Shown: positions 1-13,270 of the stretch, one piece after another | Layout of the letters: the number at the start of each line of letters is the position of its first letter | How positions within the stretch are numbered: position 1 is the stretch's first letter | Origin: Strongyloides papillosus | Lineage: Eukaryota > Nematoda > Chromadorea > Rhabditida > Strongyloididae | Length of the DNA stretch: 64,000 bases | NCBI GenBank assembly: GCA_005656395.1 | Contig: SRSI01000052.1 | Coordinates: forward strand, 434,001-498,000 | Direction of reading: 5' to 3' | Made by a program: the position numbers and the translations under genes | Notes under the pieces: model-generated | Told to the model about the DNA's origin: nothing | Seen by the model: the letters and a program-made list of their open reading frames with translations, nothing else | Database searches by the model: none

Positions 1-903
1 ACGAAAATTAAATATGAAAGTGATAAAGTTCATAAAATAGAAGAAGAAGAAGATAACGATTTATATGATTATGATGCTGCATACGATCAAATACAGGCAG
101 AGAAATTAAAAAAAATTATGAAAAAAATAGAGGATGATAATGATAAAAAACCTAAATATGTAGAAAAGATTATGGAAGCACAAAAAAAAAGAGAATTAGA
201 TCGTTTTCTAGCTGAAGAGAGGAAAATTCAAAAAGAACGTGAAGAAGAGAAAGGAAAGTATGACGATAAAGAAGTCTTTATTTCGTCAAGTTATAGAAAG
301 AAACTTGAGGAGATTGCTGAATTACGGAAAGCTGAAGAAGAAAAGGAAAAAGAAGACGAGTTAGTTAATGAAAAAATACTTAAACGTGGTATATTAAGAA
401 CAGGATTACACAGGGATTTTCTACTAAATTTAGACAACGGTGAACCATCAAATAACAAAAATGAAGTTGCTTTTAGGAGTGTAAAGAATAAAAAAGATAA
501 GAAAGATAATGTTGAACCAGAGAAATCCATTTATGATGAAGAAGAGGAAGATGAAATGAGACCTGTCATTAAACCCTCCTATTCTACAAAAGCAGATAAA
601 AAAATTAGAGGTGGTTTAGAAATAAGGAAGAAACAAGTGGATATAATAGAAGAAGAAAAAATAGACGATGTGAATATAGATACTGAAATCACAAAAGAAA
701 AGTTAGATAATAATATGGAAGAAAAACTACTACAAGAAGACATTAAGCCAAAAATTAATGACGTAAGAGTACTTCCTAAAGAATTAAGATTAGAAAAAAT
801 ACGTGAAATAATGAAGCAACGAAATACGGAACCAGACATTAAAGCATATCAAAAAAGATATATGCTTAGAAAGTTGAGAGGTGAAATTGTCCCTTCAATG
901 TAA
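1..903 (+). CDS. ccdc-55: NSRP1/CCDC55-like splicing regulator, 5' end outside window
   Basis: The frame is open from base 1 to the TAA at 901-903, so this is the 3' part of a gene that starts upstream. The translation has the family's N-terminal block: a YDYDAAYDQIQ-type acidic segment, then KPKYVEKIMEAQKKRELDR and a DDKEVFISSSYRKKLEE stretch. These match the conserved DUF2040 coiled-coil region of nuclear speckle splicing regulatory protein 1, which acts in the nucleus on alternative splicing. The rest is highly charged (Glu/Lys rich) and ends in a basic helix, KAYQKRYMLRKLRG. The first ATG in the window (118) is internal and should not be taken as the start. No intron is visible in this part. 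Function is inferred from the family; the symbol follows the C. elegans orthologue name. Confidence 0.8.
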   Translation, partial: TKIKYESDKVHKIEEEEDNDLYDYDAAYDQIQAEKLKKIMKKIEDDNDKKPKYVEKIMEAQKKRELDRFLAEERKIQKEREEEKGKYDDKEVFISSSYRKKLEEIAELRKAEEEKEKEDELVNEKILKRGILRTGLHRDFLLNLDNGEPSNNKNEVAFRSVKNKKDKKDNVEPEKSIYDEEEEDEMRPVIKPSYSTKADKKIRGGLEIRKKQVDIIEEEKIDDVNIDTEITKEKLDNNMEEKLLQEDIKPKINDVRVLPKELRLEKIREIMKQRNTEPDIKAYQKRYMLRKLRGEIVPSM

Positions 904-2344
904 ATAGTACACTTTGTTTATTAATTTTTGTTTAAATTTCATTTTATGTTTTACCAAAAAAAAACATTCTTCATTGTTTTTTAAATGTTTACATTTCTCT
1001 GTGAAATTATGACACCACATAAAATTATTTTACTTGTATAATTAAAGACCTGCAAATCTAAACATTTACGACAGCCATTTTTGATATTTAAAATTTTCCA
1101 AAGGACATTTTAAAGAGAGAACACTTTTTTCTCAACTATTCTACTTTTTAAATTGTATATGTTTTTGATATTAAAGAAATCCAAGATATGTCATAACACC
1201 GGAGCTTAATATATTTATCCGTATTAAAAAATTTCTTAAAATCTCTTTATTGAAATACTCAAACAGGGTGAAACAAACAAAAATCTAATACTCAATCTTA
1301 ACATGATCAAACGTTGTATCTTCTTGACACATTATTATGAAGTAATTTATGAGATACGAAATCATGGTCGAAAACTTTCAGAAGCCATAAATACGTAAAG
1401 AGTAGATTTATGGAGCTGATATTTTCTAGGTGGTAATATTTCACGTGGGTGTATTGTTTAAGCATATAAAAGTGGGTCTTAGATTTTTGCTTGTCCCATT
1501 TTGTTCGAGTACGTCAAGAAACATATTTTATAAATATACATAGATACATTAATATCAAAAAGATGTATTTTCTTGAGTGTAAATAAATGACGAATATTTT
1601 AATGCATCGAAAATATAATGTATAAGAAAGCAATTAAAATTACCAAAAATAAATATATTCAATATAATACAAATTAAATATTTTTATATTTTTAGAAACT
1701 CTAAAAATTAAATTAAAACGTACTTTTTGAGTATGACGTATGTTTTTCTAAAAGATTATTTTTATATTTATTTGACATAAAATATATTTATGTGTTTTTT
1801 AATACTTATTATCGAATTAATTGCGAATAAGTCATTATGTTACATCAACAAATATATTAAAAAAAATTTTATATTTGAATAACTTTTTAATTATATATAC
1901 AAAAATACATTATTTTTAAATATCAATAATAAATATGGTATTTTTTAACCGTCCCTGGTACATTACACAATGTCTTTTTCACTTTATACATACAATTCTC
2001 GAAAAAATCATTTTTCCTTTAATACTTGTCAAAATCAATTAATGTTAATGATAATGGTTGAATAATTGATAGAAAAAAATGTATTGTTTTAAATCAACTT
2101 GAAAATGTTTACCAACACATTTTAAAAGTATACACATTAAGAATGTTGAATTTTTAGTAATTTTAATTTTTAAAATTGAAAAGACATTTTTTTTAGAAAT
2201 TAAAATTATCCTAAAATATAATTTCTTTCGACGTTAAATTAATGTTATTAAAATAATTTATTTTGTACAGAAGACAAATATTATAAATATTTTGTAAAAT
2301 TAATGAGATCATATATTATACCAAAGAAGAGGGTAATAAAAAAA
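904..2344. other. Intergenic spacer
   Basis: AT-rich spacer between the 3' ends of two convergent genes. I see homopolymers and short A/T tracts but no ORF, RNA gene or clear repeat. A slightly less AT-rich patch near 1430-1520 has no recognisable fold. Confidence 0.5.
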
Positions 2345-3768
2345 TTATTCCTTACTAGTAAAACATGGTAGAGGTTCCCATTTAAATATTTTGAATTTGA
2401 AATAATTCATGTGCCTTTTAAATTGTTCTTTTAATGCTTTATCCGTTAATAAGACAATAATAGGATCACCAATCATTCCAATTATCCATATTATTGCCGC
2501 TGTTGATGCTAATGCTTCAACTTCAAAATATATTTTTCCAAAATGATACGTTTTACATGGAGATTTTGATAATTCACCAAGTGAGGCAAGGTGATGTAAA
2601 TTTACTGTTGTTACTATTGCTAGAATTAGAAATGGAAGTTTTGACAAAGCAAAAACACATAAATTGATGGAGAGACGATTCATTGCTGTTATGTTATTTG
2701 ATATTGATGATGACGAAGGTTTCCTTTGTTCGTTATTAACTTGTGTAAATATCTCATTTTTTTTAATATCAATTTCTTCTGTTGGTAAATATGATGACTC
2801 ATTTTGTATTATTTTTGATAATTGATTTTTACCTCTTGTATACCTATGCATTTTACTTAACATAATTAGATATTCAAATATTACAAAAAAATATGTTACG
2901 CCAACAAAAGCTGTTAATGATATAGCTATAGGATCTTGACATGTACTAAATTTGCAAGGAATAGGTGCTGTGTCATGATAAAAAAGAGTTGCTCCCAATA
3001 CACCAATTAAAATCTAAATAAAAATATTTATAATGTAATTTGTACAATTACTTACTGAAAATGAGAGTGCAACAAACCAAATGATCCCAACAATGGCATA
3101 ACATTTTTTAATTGTGACTTTCGTTTTATAATAAATTGGCTTAACAATTGCCAGGTACAACAAAAGTGTTGTTGCAAAATAAAAACCTAAAAAATTAAAA
3201 ATAAAATATATTAATTTATTTTTAAATAATAAAAAAAGCTATTATTTTTTATTACCTATAAGTGTAAAAAAACTTAGCGAACCAACAATTATAAATAAGC
3301 TAGCACTAGAATATTGTAATGAACCAAATTTCCAAACCAATAAAACAACATAGAATGTTATCAATGCAACAATTGATGATACAATTTTATTGATTAAAAA
3401 AATAAGCTGTTTCTTTCTGCCGGAAACATATTCTCTATTGTTTTCTGAAGAACATATTTTCCAATAATTAATAAGACAATAAAGCAAATATAAATTTATA
3501 ATTATAGCAAATATTGATATGATAAGTGGAATAATAGCTAAAAAATATGTTCTAAAATTTTTTGCTAAATGAACCCACTAGAAAACAATAATTTATTTTA
3601 AAAAAAATGAAATCATAAACATACTTTAAGTGATTCACAAGGAGTCATATCTAATGAAAGAGAACAATCCTTATATTTTAAATCATGTGGATATTCAAAA
3701 TATGTACAATTCGCAAACTGATAAGGAATATCAATATCGGGTACCATAAAACGATCTAGAAATGGCAT
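2345..3768 (-). CDS. Nematode seven-transmembrane receptor (rhodopsin-like fold), four exons
   Basis: Exons 3768-3625, 3577-3256, 3186-3056 and 3013-2345 join in frame (phases 0, 1, 0) to 421 residues. All introns are 42-69 bp with GT-AG ends. The protein has a Cys-rich outside N terminus, then seven hydrophobic helices. TM3 ends in YLAIVKPIYYKTK, in the place of the DRY region. TM7 carries GDPIIVLLTDK where NPxxY would be. The third inner loop is long, about 60 residues, and polar. These traits fit the nematode chemoreceptor/peptide-receptor superfamily, but I cannot assign a class (srsx-, srw- or srx-like). The start is the first in-frame ATG; a TTTTTTTAG acceptor lies about ten bases upstream, compatible with trans-splicing or a further 5' exon. 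Ligand unknown. Confidence 0.75.
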
Positions 3769-5220
3769 TATTTCTATCTAAAAAATTTAATTAATATAAG
3801 AAAAAAGAACTATTGTTTGATCAAAAGGAATATTATTTTATATGAAAATTCTTATGAAAATCTTTATTTACTTATTATAAAGTGATTTCAATTTAAAAGT
3901 GTGGCTGATTGATGATAAAAATAATAAAATAAATAAAACTTTTTTAATATTAAGAAGAAGTGTCTAGGAATTTGTTTAACGTTGATCTGAAATAATATTA
4001 TTTGAAGTTTATATTTGAAAGAAACTTAGAGATGAAATAGTGTTAGAGGAACGATATGTACTTGTATATGTAGATTGGTAAAAACGAATTAAAACTTTGC
4101 ATATTTTTATATAAATATTTAATCTTTTTGATAAGAAATCGTCAAAATATCGTACCAAATTTTAATACAGATAATTACAAAAAAATCAAGATAATAAATA
4201 GAAATGAATGATTATACAATGAATTGATTCTTTAAATGTACACAAAAATTCATGTAATTGTTTGTGAATATTGTAATAAAATGTTAACCTTGAAATAAGT
4301 AAATCCTATTAATAAGTAAAATTGGTGATTTATTTATTTTATTTATTTGTAATCCATGTTAATATGGTAATTTATTTTGATAAGTATTTTTGTCATTGAT
4401 GAATATGATAAAAATTTATTAATAGAAAAAAGATATAAAGGTTTAATAAAAAATGAATTTTGAAAAATGATACTCATAAAAAATAGTACATATTTTTTCT
4501 TTTACAAATCAGTCAGTGAAAGTTAAAAAAGAGATCATATTAATTTATTTCTTCCAATTACCTTTTAACTGGTGTATAATTTATTTATACCGCAAATAAA
4601 AATAATTTTTATTCTTTGTGGTATATTTAAAATCAATCTTTAACTTAAAAGCGTTTTATTAAACTTTTGACATTGAATTTTTTTTAAGATACCAAAAATT
4701 ACTTCTTCCTTATTCTTTTTCATCGTTTTTATACACAAAAATAAAAATAATGATGAACAAATGCTTTAAACTTTTCTCATTTAATTTTATATTTTCCAAA
4801 AAATACTTTAAAACTATTAAATATTCATACTGAATACACAATGAAATTGTTGAGTAATAGTCAATATAATTTAAAAAACTATCAACAACAAAAAGGTGTA
4901 TCTCAATAATTGCTTAAATAATATTAATATATATTTTTTTGATATTTGTTTATTACAAAATGTTTAAAAAAATTAAGTAACCAGAAGAATATGAAAAAGT
5001 TAAAAGGTATTTATGATGAAATCTAATAAATATTTTCAAATATACCACAGTGATGTAAATGTGTACTGTTATTTTGCCATTATCCAACATAATTTCAGGA
5101 TAAAAATGATGAGGTGGTGTTGTTTTTTGGTTTCTTTTAAATATTTTCTCTTAAAATAATATTAATTATTATTATATGTAAGAGAAAAGACGATTGATTA
5201 TTACATGATAAAAATTTATC
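3769..5220. other. Intergenic spacer, upstream region of the 7TM receptor
   Basis: Very AT-rich, without ORFs or RNA genes I can recognise. Presumably holds the promoter of the receptor gene. A possible splice acceptor sits at 3777-3784 on the minus strand. Confidence 0.5.
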
Positions 5221-6218
5221 CTATTCTTGATATTGACCGTCATATACTTTACTCTTATAAAATATGAAATATAAAATGTATAAATTTTCTGGTACAATAT
5301 TATGGAAACTTATAGGATATTGAGACAATTTTTCACATGCATATTTATCACCAGGAAATATACTATACATTTCGCCACTTTTAGAAAGTTTTAGTATATA
5401 ATTTTTTTTAAGAACTGGAGGTAAAAAAGTTTCAAAACCACTTTCATCCTTACTATCACCACCTTCAATACCAAACTTTCTAAAACATCTTCCAATAATG
5501 ATGTCTTCAAATCCATTAATTTCTTTTTCGTTGCAATTATCTACGAAAGCAAAATTTTTTCCAACTAACTTTTTAATTCCACCTCTGCTTATTACATACC
5601 CTGATCCACCTGAAATATATTCCTCATTATATTTTATTTCATTACTTATGTTATTAGAGCTACTATTAAATCCATAATAAATACTCCTATTTTCATCTTT
5701 ATTTATAAGAAATCTTTTTAAATTTTCAATAACAACAAATGAATTATCATTTACTTTTAACAACCAATCAAATTGATTCTTATTGTTTCGGAAAAACATA
5801 TTATATACAATTTTTAAAGATTCTATTGTTTTTTTCCAAATATCCATTTTCTTTCCTTCAGATATTATTTTTACTACCTCAATATTCATTTTTCCTCCTC
5901 TATTATGAAGTTTTTCCCTTGTGGTGGTAATAAAAAGAGACTTATCACAATGTGCTAACCATGTTCTTATAATATGATTAAGTGTTGATGTTTCTTTTGT
6001 TGGATGAGAAAGTATAACACACAAAATTTTTGGATATTTTGTTATTTTAACTATAAAAAAATGAGAGGTACTTTTTGTAATTTTATACTTTTTAAACTAC
6101 CATTTCTGCTCTCTATAAAAGGCTCTTTTAAACTTTTAACAGAATAAAAATGTGGAAAATAAAGTAGTAATAATAAAAAACATATTAACTTATAAATAAA
6201 AGTTTTTTTACTAATCAT
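5221..6218 (-). CDS. Core-1 beta-1,3-galactosyltransferase-like protein (C1GALT1/GT31 family)
   Basis: Exon 1 (6218-6101) and exon 2 (6050-5221) are joined by a 50-bp intron in phase 1 and give about 315 residues. The N terminus is short and basic, followed by one hydrophobic helix (KLICFLLLLYFPHFY), the signal anchor of a type II Golgi membrane enzyme. Conserved blocks follow in family order: ILCVILSHP, the RTWLAHCDKSLFITT block, WLLKVNDNSFVVIENL, GGSGYVISRGGIKKL and GFEDIIIGRCFRKFGI. Family members transfer galactose to O-linked GalNAc. The metal-binding DxD, normally DDD in this family, reads NDN here, so catalysis is uncertain. It may be a divergent or chaperone-like member; nematodes have expanded this family. 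Length matches catalytic family members. Confidence 0.8.
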
Positions 6219-8456
6219 TTTAATTAGACTAATATTGTATTACTTAAAATCATTTCTTAGAATGGAAACTTTATTATTTTATACTTCCAAACTATACTTT
6301 TTCTTTATTATTTGTTAGATGACCTAAAAACAAAACTACTAAAATTTGATTCCCATCATATCATAAAGATTTTTTTTGTATGTATTAAATTGATTGTGAA
6401 AGTACATTTATTTATTTTTTATTTTATTTATTTACAAAAAAGAAATTTTACTTTATATATTTTTAAATTTAATGATTACCAGAAGCATTAGGATTTTTTC
6501 AACAGATTTAATAAAATAAAAAATAACAATGAATTTAAATAAAAATGTATCTGTAAACAATATTAGATACAGAAGGTAGTTAAAACTAACATAAAAAAAT
6601 TAGTAAAACGCGATAATTTCTTTATATGAAAATAAAAAATTTTTCATTACCCTCCAATCTAAAACTGATTTAGTTTGAAGTATTTTTATAAAAAAAACAA
6701 ACTAAGTAATATGAAGATATAAAGAAAACGAATTTAAAAATGTATATATATATTTTTATATGTATAATGGGAGTATCAAGATATAAAACATAGTTATCTC
6801 CATTTTTCCTCCATTTTTTTGGAATTTACTGAAGATAAGAAGGGAGCTTTTGTTTTGAAAATGAGTAGAGGGTTTTAATATAAATGACTTATTTGAGAAT
6901 AAAAATATATGTTTACAACAACATTTTTTTTGTACATGTGTTTCTAATTTCTTTCACTATGTCAATTAAATAATATTTTAAAAATAATATAAAATTTTTG
7001 ATATTATAATTTATTTTTGATATTTTATAATTATTGTTCTACTAAATATTATATAATCAATTTTGTAAAATATCATTTCTTTTAATTGTCATAAATATTA
7101 AAAATCAAAGTGATAGAAAAATTGAGGTAAATGTTGAAATAGGTTTAGCTGATCATTAAATTTTTCACTTCATTTATATTATATATATAATACAATCATA
7201 ATTATAATGCCTTTCACTTAATAAGATCTGATTTTTCTCTGTTTATCTTTTAATATTGCAAGATAAAGATTAATTATATTGAAAATAGTTTTCAAAATTT
7301 TATATTGACTTTCTATTTTACCTAAGCTCTTTAATAAAAACATTATTTAATATCTTGAAAAATATATATATATTATCTTTATAGATGTGAAAAAATTAAA
7401 TTAAAAAGCTTAATGACATAGGATGCCCAGGAGAGATTTATATGTTTGTGTTCTTATATCGAACTCTTTTATATATAAATATATTTTTTTATCATTTTAT
7501 TTTTTATAAATCTCAAATTAAGTGGAAATATTTCTATTAAATACACATAACATATAATCGTTTAATATATATTTATTGTAATATTTTTATATATCACTTT
7601 TTACAAAATTTATAATTTAAAGGAAAAAATCTTAATGCAAAAAGAAGAACAAAAATAGTTCGTTACATTTCATAGTACAAGTGCCATTTGTCTCCTCTTT
7701 TCCTTTATCTTTACACCCCTCATTCATTGAAATGTAGATTTCTTGAAAATTATCATAACTTCAACTACATATCTTTATTTTATATCTCTCTCTTATGTCA
7801 TTTAATAATATCTATAGATATCTGTTACTAAATATAAATCTTTTTTTTGTGTTTCTATTAAAAATTACTCAAGATTAACATAAATGTCTAGTATGAAAAG
7901 AAATGACAGTTTTTTTGGAAAAGATGTTTATTGAACTTCTTTTATGTTCTTTTCCTCTCCAACAGTAATTACCAATGACATACATACACAATCTTCTTCA
8001 TCTAATTTTTAGTGTTGGATAATACTTTTAGAAAATAAAATTTTCTATCATTTACCAAAAAATTCTTTCATTATGATTTCTTAAGTTTTTCATTTAAAAG
8101 GTACAAGAAAAATGTAAATTCCTTTTTAAATAGTATTTATTTCATGGTATTAGGATAACATTAGTTTTATACATCAGAAGATATGTATTGAAGTTTTGTT
8201 TTTGATAAATGCATTTGTTTTATCAATTAAACATCAATATTTTACATTTCAACTATTAATTAATTTCTTATGATTTTAAAAATCAGAGATATAGGAATGT
8301 TGTGAAGATGAAGGATAAACTTTAGACAAATTTATTACAAATTTATTTTAACCCAAAAAACAATATCAAAATGTTATTGTTAATGTTAAGGGAGAAGTTT
8401 CATACTTTCTCCTCCCTCTTCCTCCACCCCCAAAAATGTATGAATACTGTTTCTTA

Positions 8457-8500
<44 letters not shown>

Positions 8501-9065
8501 GTTGAAAAAATAATTTTTTTTATTTAACCTTTTTCATGAAAATTTATCATTTGTAGTGCGCTTTTTCTTGAGATTTGCTTCAATCATCATTTCTCAAGCA
8601 CTTTTTTGTGATAAAAATATTTTTTTTAACAATCTTTTCAATATAAATTGCACAAATCTGTTTCTATTCATATATTTTTATATGATAAGTTAAACATTTT
8701 ATTTCCTTTTCATTACTATATCTTTATATGAAGTTTCTTATGTGGTTATATAACACAATAACTTTTTTTGTCTTCATCTAACTCCTTCATACATTAAATA
8801 AATATAAATTTACAATTTTGTTACATTTATACTTAAATATATCCTCACTATTAAATAAGGTGTTTAATTTTATATCCCTAAAGTTATAATAAAGTTTTTT
8901 TTTAAAAAAAGTAAAATTCTTGAGATAATTAGGAATATCCGTTTTAATTGTACAAAAATGTAATCTCCGACAGAATATTTTTAAATATTTATACTAAAAG
9001 TGTTACTTTACTAACTTCAGAAATATAAAAGAAAGAAATTATAATTATATTTTAAAAGGATAAAA
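6219..9065. other. Long intergenic spacer
   Basis: 2.8 kb of very AT-rich sequence between divergent genes. Apart from a TA microsatellite near 8.46 kb I find no ORF, RNA gene or transposon. It probably contains promoters for both flanking genes. Confidence 0.5.
8460..8495. repeat. (TA)n microsatellite
   Basis: About 18 uninterrupted TA units, preceded by an A run and followed by TTATAA. Likely length-variable between individuals. Confidence 0.95.
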
Positions 9066-10203
9066 ATGTTAGGAGCACAAGCATTAAGAACAAAACAAGT
9101 AAGTTGTAATATATATAAATTATTTTGGTAAAAATTTAATTATACTTTCATATTAAAAATAACTTTGTTATTGTTAGAAAGAAAAGTTTATTTTTTCCAT
9201 TATTTAATAAAATCTTTTTAAAAATTTTTTTACATCAATTTTACAGAAAGTTGAACAAAAAGAAAGAGAAAGAAAGAAGAAAGAAAAATTAAAGCAACAA
9301 GAAATCATCAATGATCCGTATTCAAGAAGAAGCAGGTAGGTTCAAATACTTTGATATTCAGTTAATCTATTTTATTAAAAATAAAACAAAATTTTTGGCT
9401 TTTATAAAGTCTCAATTCGTAAACATTTTAAATGATATGGGAAATGTGATTTAAAATGATTAAAATTGCATCTTAAATGATATATTTTTTGTAAATTATT
9501 TATCTTCAGTTAAAAAAAATAAATAATAAAAATATGGGTCAATTTACAATATTAAAATAAATATATATTTAAATAAGCTATTAATATTTTTAGCATAGAA
9601 ATGCATAATCAGTTGTTAGATAGATTACAAGATAAAGAAGGCAATAAATATAATGGGGGTGGAAGAAGAAAAAGCCATAGCGACGATAATACCGGAATAG
9701 GATTAATTATTAATTGTGATGATAGAAAAAAGTCATTAGTTATTAAAACAGTACCGGAGTATGTTTCTCATAACATTGGTGGAAGTAATGTGCACGTAAG
9801 AAGAATGTCAGTGAATCCTAGTGCTACTGGATCTGGATATAACAATACCAATATTAGTCGATCACATAGTTCAACACCAGTAAGAGGAAACGCTGGAAGT
9901 ACTGGAAGAATTGGCAGAGCATATTCGATGGCAGGCCATGATTACAAAAATGAAAAAAATATCAAATATAGTGGAGTCCACTCTGGAAGTTTTGACGCAG
10001 GAATCGAAAGATGTCCTTATGATGTAATTAAGAATAATAACAATAAAGGACATGAAAAATCCAAAGATGATGGGAAATCATTTAATCGTAAAGGTTCCAG
10101 AGCTTCCCTTATGGGGAAAAGAATACTTAAGTTTTTTGGTTTATCTAGTTTAGATAATGATAAAGAACAAGAAAACGATAAAAACGGTAAAGGAAATGTT
10201 TGA
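9066..10203 (+). CDS. Unrecognised basic Ser/Gly/Asn-rich protein, three exons
   Basis: Exons 9066-9098, 9247-9335 and 9594-10203 join in frame (phases 0 and 2) to 243 residues. Both introns have GTAAG/GTAGG donors and TTTTACAG/TTTTTAG acceptors. The start is a short exon, MLGAQALRTKQ, followed by a strongly charged helix of Lys/Glu/Arg. The middle holds several Arg-rich phosphorylation-type motifs (SRRSS, RRKSHSDD, VRRMS, SRSHSS). The C terminus has an amphipathic stretch, GKRILKFFGLSSLDND. I see no signal peptide, membrane helix or known domain, so it is likely an intracellular, largely disordered protein. I do not recognise the family. Later exons are possible but no good donor is evident before the TGA. 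Confidence 0.6.
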
Positions 10204-10550
10204 TTCCAACGAAAAATGTTGATACAAATTAAGACCTAAAAAAATCATTCCAATAGCTAATTCTAGTTGATAGTCCTTGAACATAGAAGAATACTATACC
10301 GCCTAATAAAAGAAAATTCAAAATTAGTTTACTAATCAAAAAAAATAATTTAAAAACAAAGACAAAAACCAATAAAAGCACGAATATGTAGAACATATTA
10401 CTTGAACAAAGTGTGTTAATCTAATTATTATTTTAAATTCCATTTCTCTCTGTAAAGTTCTCTCAATCAAAATATATATTCTAAATCCTAACAGGGTAAT
10501 TTGTTACTGTATCTTATTTTATTTCAAATAAATATATTTTTGTAATCAAA
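10204..10550. other. Short convergent intergenic spacer
   Basis: Spacer between the 3' ends of two convergent genes. No feature beyond AATAAA-like tracts near 10527 on the plus strand. Confidence 0.5.
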
Positions 10551-13270
10551 TTAAATAGTTTCCATAAGATCAACACCCTTAGAAGCACCGTTACTACAAC
10601 TTCGATTCTTCTCTTTGTATGGTTGTAATTCTTCAATCACCTCATTTGAATCATGTCCACATATTAAACTTTTGTTTGATTCAATTTCTTTTATCAATCC
10701 TTCCAACTTTTCGGTATGTCCATTATTTATAAGAGATTGAGCATATAAATGAAGATATTTTTTAAAATCGCTAAAATCAGATAAAGCTTTGGCAGCTGTA
10801 AGTAATGATTCCAATGATCTTTCGATCGACAACTGAGTTATGTCATCTGGCAAGGTCAAATTAGAGTACAATTTACTGGAGTCAAATAACGAAGATATAA
10901 CCCCTGTGGAATGAGAATCAAGATCCCCACATATTTTAGCTAAAGCATGCCTTGTTATAACATCAGATGTATTAGAAATCGATATTAGAGAATTAGTAAT
11001 TGTCGAGTAAGAATATATTCGGTTATTTTCACAATGAATTATTGGTATTCCATTAGGTGATATTAAGACATTTATCAATTCCTTCTCTGTTTGCATTATA
11101 GCTTTTAAACTTATTGTGATAGAATTTCGGAAAATTTGTAGATTCCTTAAAAGATAACAGTATTAAAATAAAATTTATATGTGAAGAAAACATACCAAAC
11201 ATAAAGTTTTCCTTTCTCGGAAACTAATGAAAGCCAGTGGTTTTTAAGAAAAGCTATACACGTCATTTCTTTAAGTATAAATTGGATTAATTGTCTACCC
11301 GTTTTAGAATCTAATATAGTTACTGTTTTATCATAAGATATAAGCACCGTATACTGATCGTTAAATTTAATCACACCAATTTTAGATGTTATAACTGTCT
11401 CCCAAACTATTACACGTCCAAGTTTTGCTGTAACTCTTGTTATGTTTACACCGGGCATTAGTTGACATGCATTGTTCGCCGTTATACAATCTACTATTGT
11501 AGCTTTATTTTCTGTTATGTATTTTAGTAATTTTTTATATTCCGGTATTGTAAAGAACAACTTTCCTTTTGGTGTCTTGGATGTTGGAACTGCAGCACGT
11601 TCTATAGTTGATGTTTCCATGCTAGACTCAAAACTTACGTCTAATAAATCTTCCTCAGATTCTTGCAAAATTTTAGTTTTTAGTAGAGCATTAAATTCTT
11701 CCATCGTTAAAGCTGGCTTAACAAATTGTTGTTCATCAATTAACCTTTCCAGTGATATCATTGATGGTTGCGCAGCTGCAATATGATGACTCTTTGGATC
11801 TTCTTCAGGTTCTTTAATAATCTGCGTGGAAGTAATCTTAACAGTTGCATTATTTTTAGATCTCACAATTAATTTCGGTTGTTTAACAGTTTCAGCGGAT
11901 TTTTCTTTTTCAATTTTATCACTATCTTTAGGAGTCTCTTTTTCTGCAACAGAGGGAGGGGGTGGAAGAACATCAGAAGTCGTTTTAACTGGTATTGTCT
12001 TGGGAACTCTATATAACAAACAACTATCTTCCGTTATACTATCATTTAGCATATCATCATCTCTTCTAAATTGAACAGGAATTTGTTTATGAATAAATTG
12101 ACATCGGCTTTTTAATTCTTCAATACCACAAAATTTAATAAATTCCGACTCTTTTAATGATATAAATTGAACGCTACCATCACTAGAACATGCCCCTACA
12201 ATATTATTATGCCATGAAAAATCATGAATAGTATCATTAAACAAATTTCTTATCAAACAAAGTGGTCTTTCGTATCTTGGGAACATCCATAATGAGAAAC
12301 TTCTATCTCTACTACCAATAGCACAAACCATAACAGTAGATATTTCATCATTTTCGCTTTTTACTTTAATTAAACTTGGCATAAACTTAACAACAGTTGA
12401 ATTTTGTCTTAAACCAATAATATCTTTCTTGTAATCCCAATTTTTCCTTAAAATTACTTGTGTTGCAGGTGTTTTATTATTCATAGCAGCTGGAGCTATT
12501 AATATAGTACCGTCCGGGCTCCAATCCATTCTTTTGAACATCGTGGAGTTACATGCACCCTCGAATGGTTTACTAATAGTAGTTTTAACTTTCCAATCAT
12601 CAACAGACCATACTTTTAACGTTTTATCATTAGATTGGGATGCTAAGAAATTACCAATAGGGTCCCATGAGATGCCATTGACATTATCTGTATGTCCACC
12701 AGAAGCTTCATTTAAAATGACAACTTTCTCTGGGAGTTTCTTGACATTCCATATTATTATTTTTCCATCCATACCACAACTAGCCAAAAACCTACCGTCA
12801 TTTGACCATTCGGCATTGTTAGCTGACAATGAATGTCCGTGCAATTCATATTTTGTTTTGTACAATTCTTTTATATCTTCTTCGTCTTCCGCTGATGATG
12901 ATTTATTTTCACGACATCTTCCAAGATATTCAATGATTAAAATAATTCCATCTTCCGTTGATACAGCTAAATATTTCCCATGATCATATTTAGACCAACG
13001 AACAGAATTTAAGCCAGATCGAAAAGCAACATTAAACAAAGGCGAAGTGGACTTTGGTATGGTATCATTTATTATTGAATTCATAGACCACATCTCAAGA
13101 TTACCTTTTCCACCATCTACCTGAAGACATATTGCAAATTTTTTGCCACTTGGATGGATATCGATACCGTATATTTGGTTATCTAAAATCCATTAATGTC
13201 AACACCAAATTTTTAAATGAAAAAACATACTTTTATAACTAATCCATGAACATGTATGTATACGTAGCAT
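10551..13270 (-). CDS. hira-1: HIRA histone H3.3 chaperone, WD40 protein
   Basis: Exons 13270-13231 (13 codons), 13182-11196 and 11145-10551 join in frame to 873 residues. The tiny first exon carries the Trp and the start of the first WD40 blade, matching the HIRA N terminus. Residues up to about 360 form a WD40 propeller with HIRA-specific blocks: GIDIHPSGKKFA, LHGHSLSANNAEWS, GISWDPIGNFLASQSNDKTLKVW, APAAMNNKTPATQ, AIGSRDRSFSLWMFPR. A polar linker follows, then the C-terminal Hira domain, including the LESLLTAAKALSDFSDFKKY block and LHLYAQSLINNG. HIRA deposits H3.3 outside S phase together with UBN1, CABIN1 and ASF1. I could not find the Arg-rich B motif that binds ASF1 in the linker. Introns are about 48-50 bp. 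Confidence 0.92.

Noticed and set aside
1430..1520. Small RNA gene in a less AT-rich patch
   Set aside because: No snRNA, SL RNA or tRNA consensus and no convincing fold by eye.
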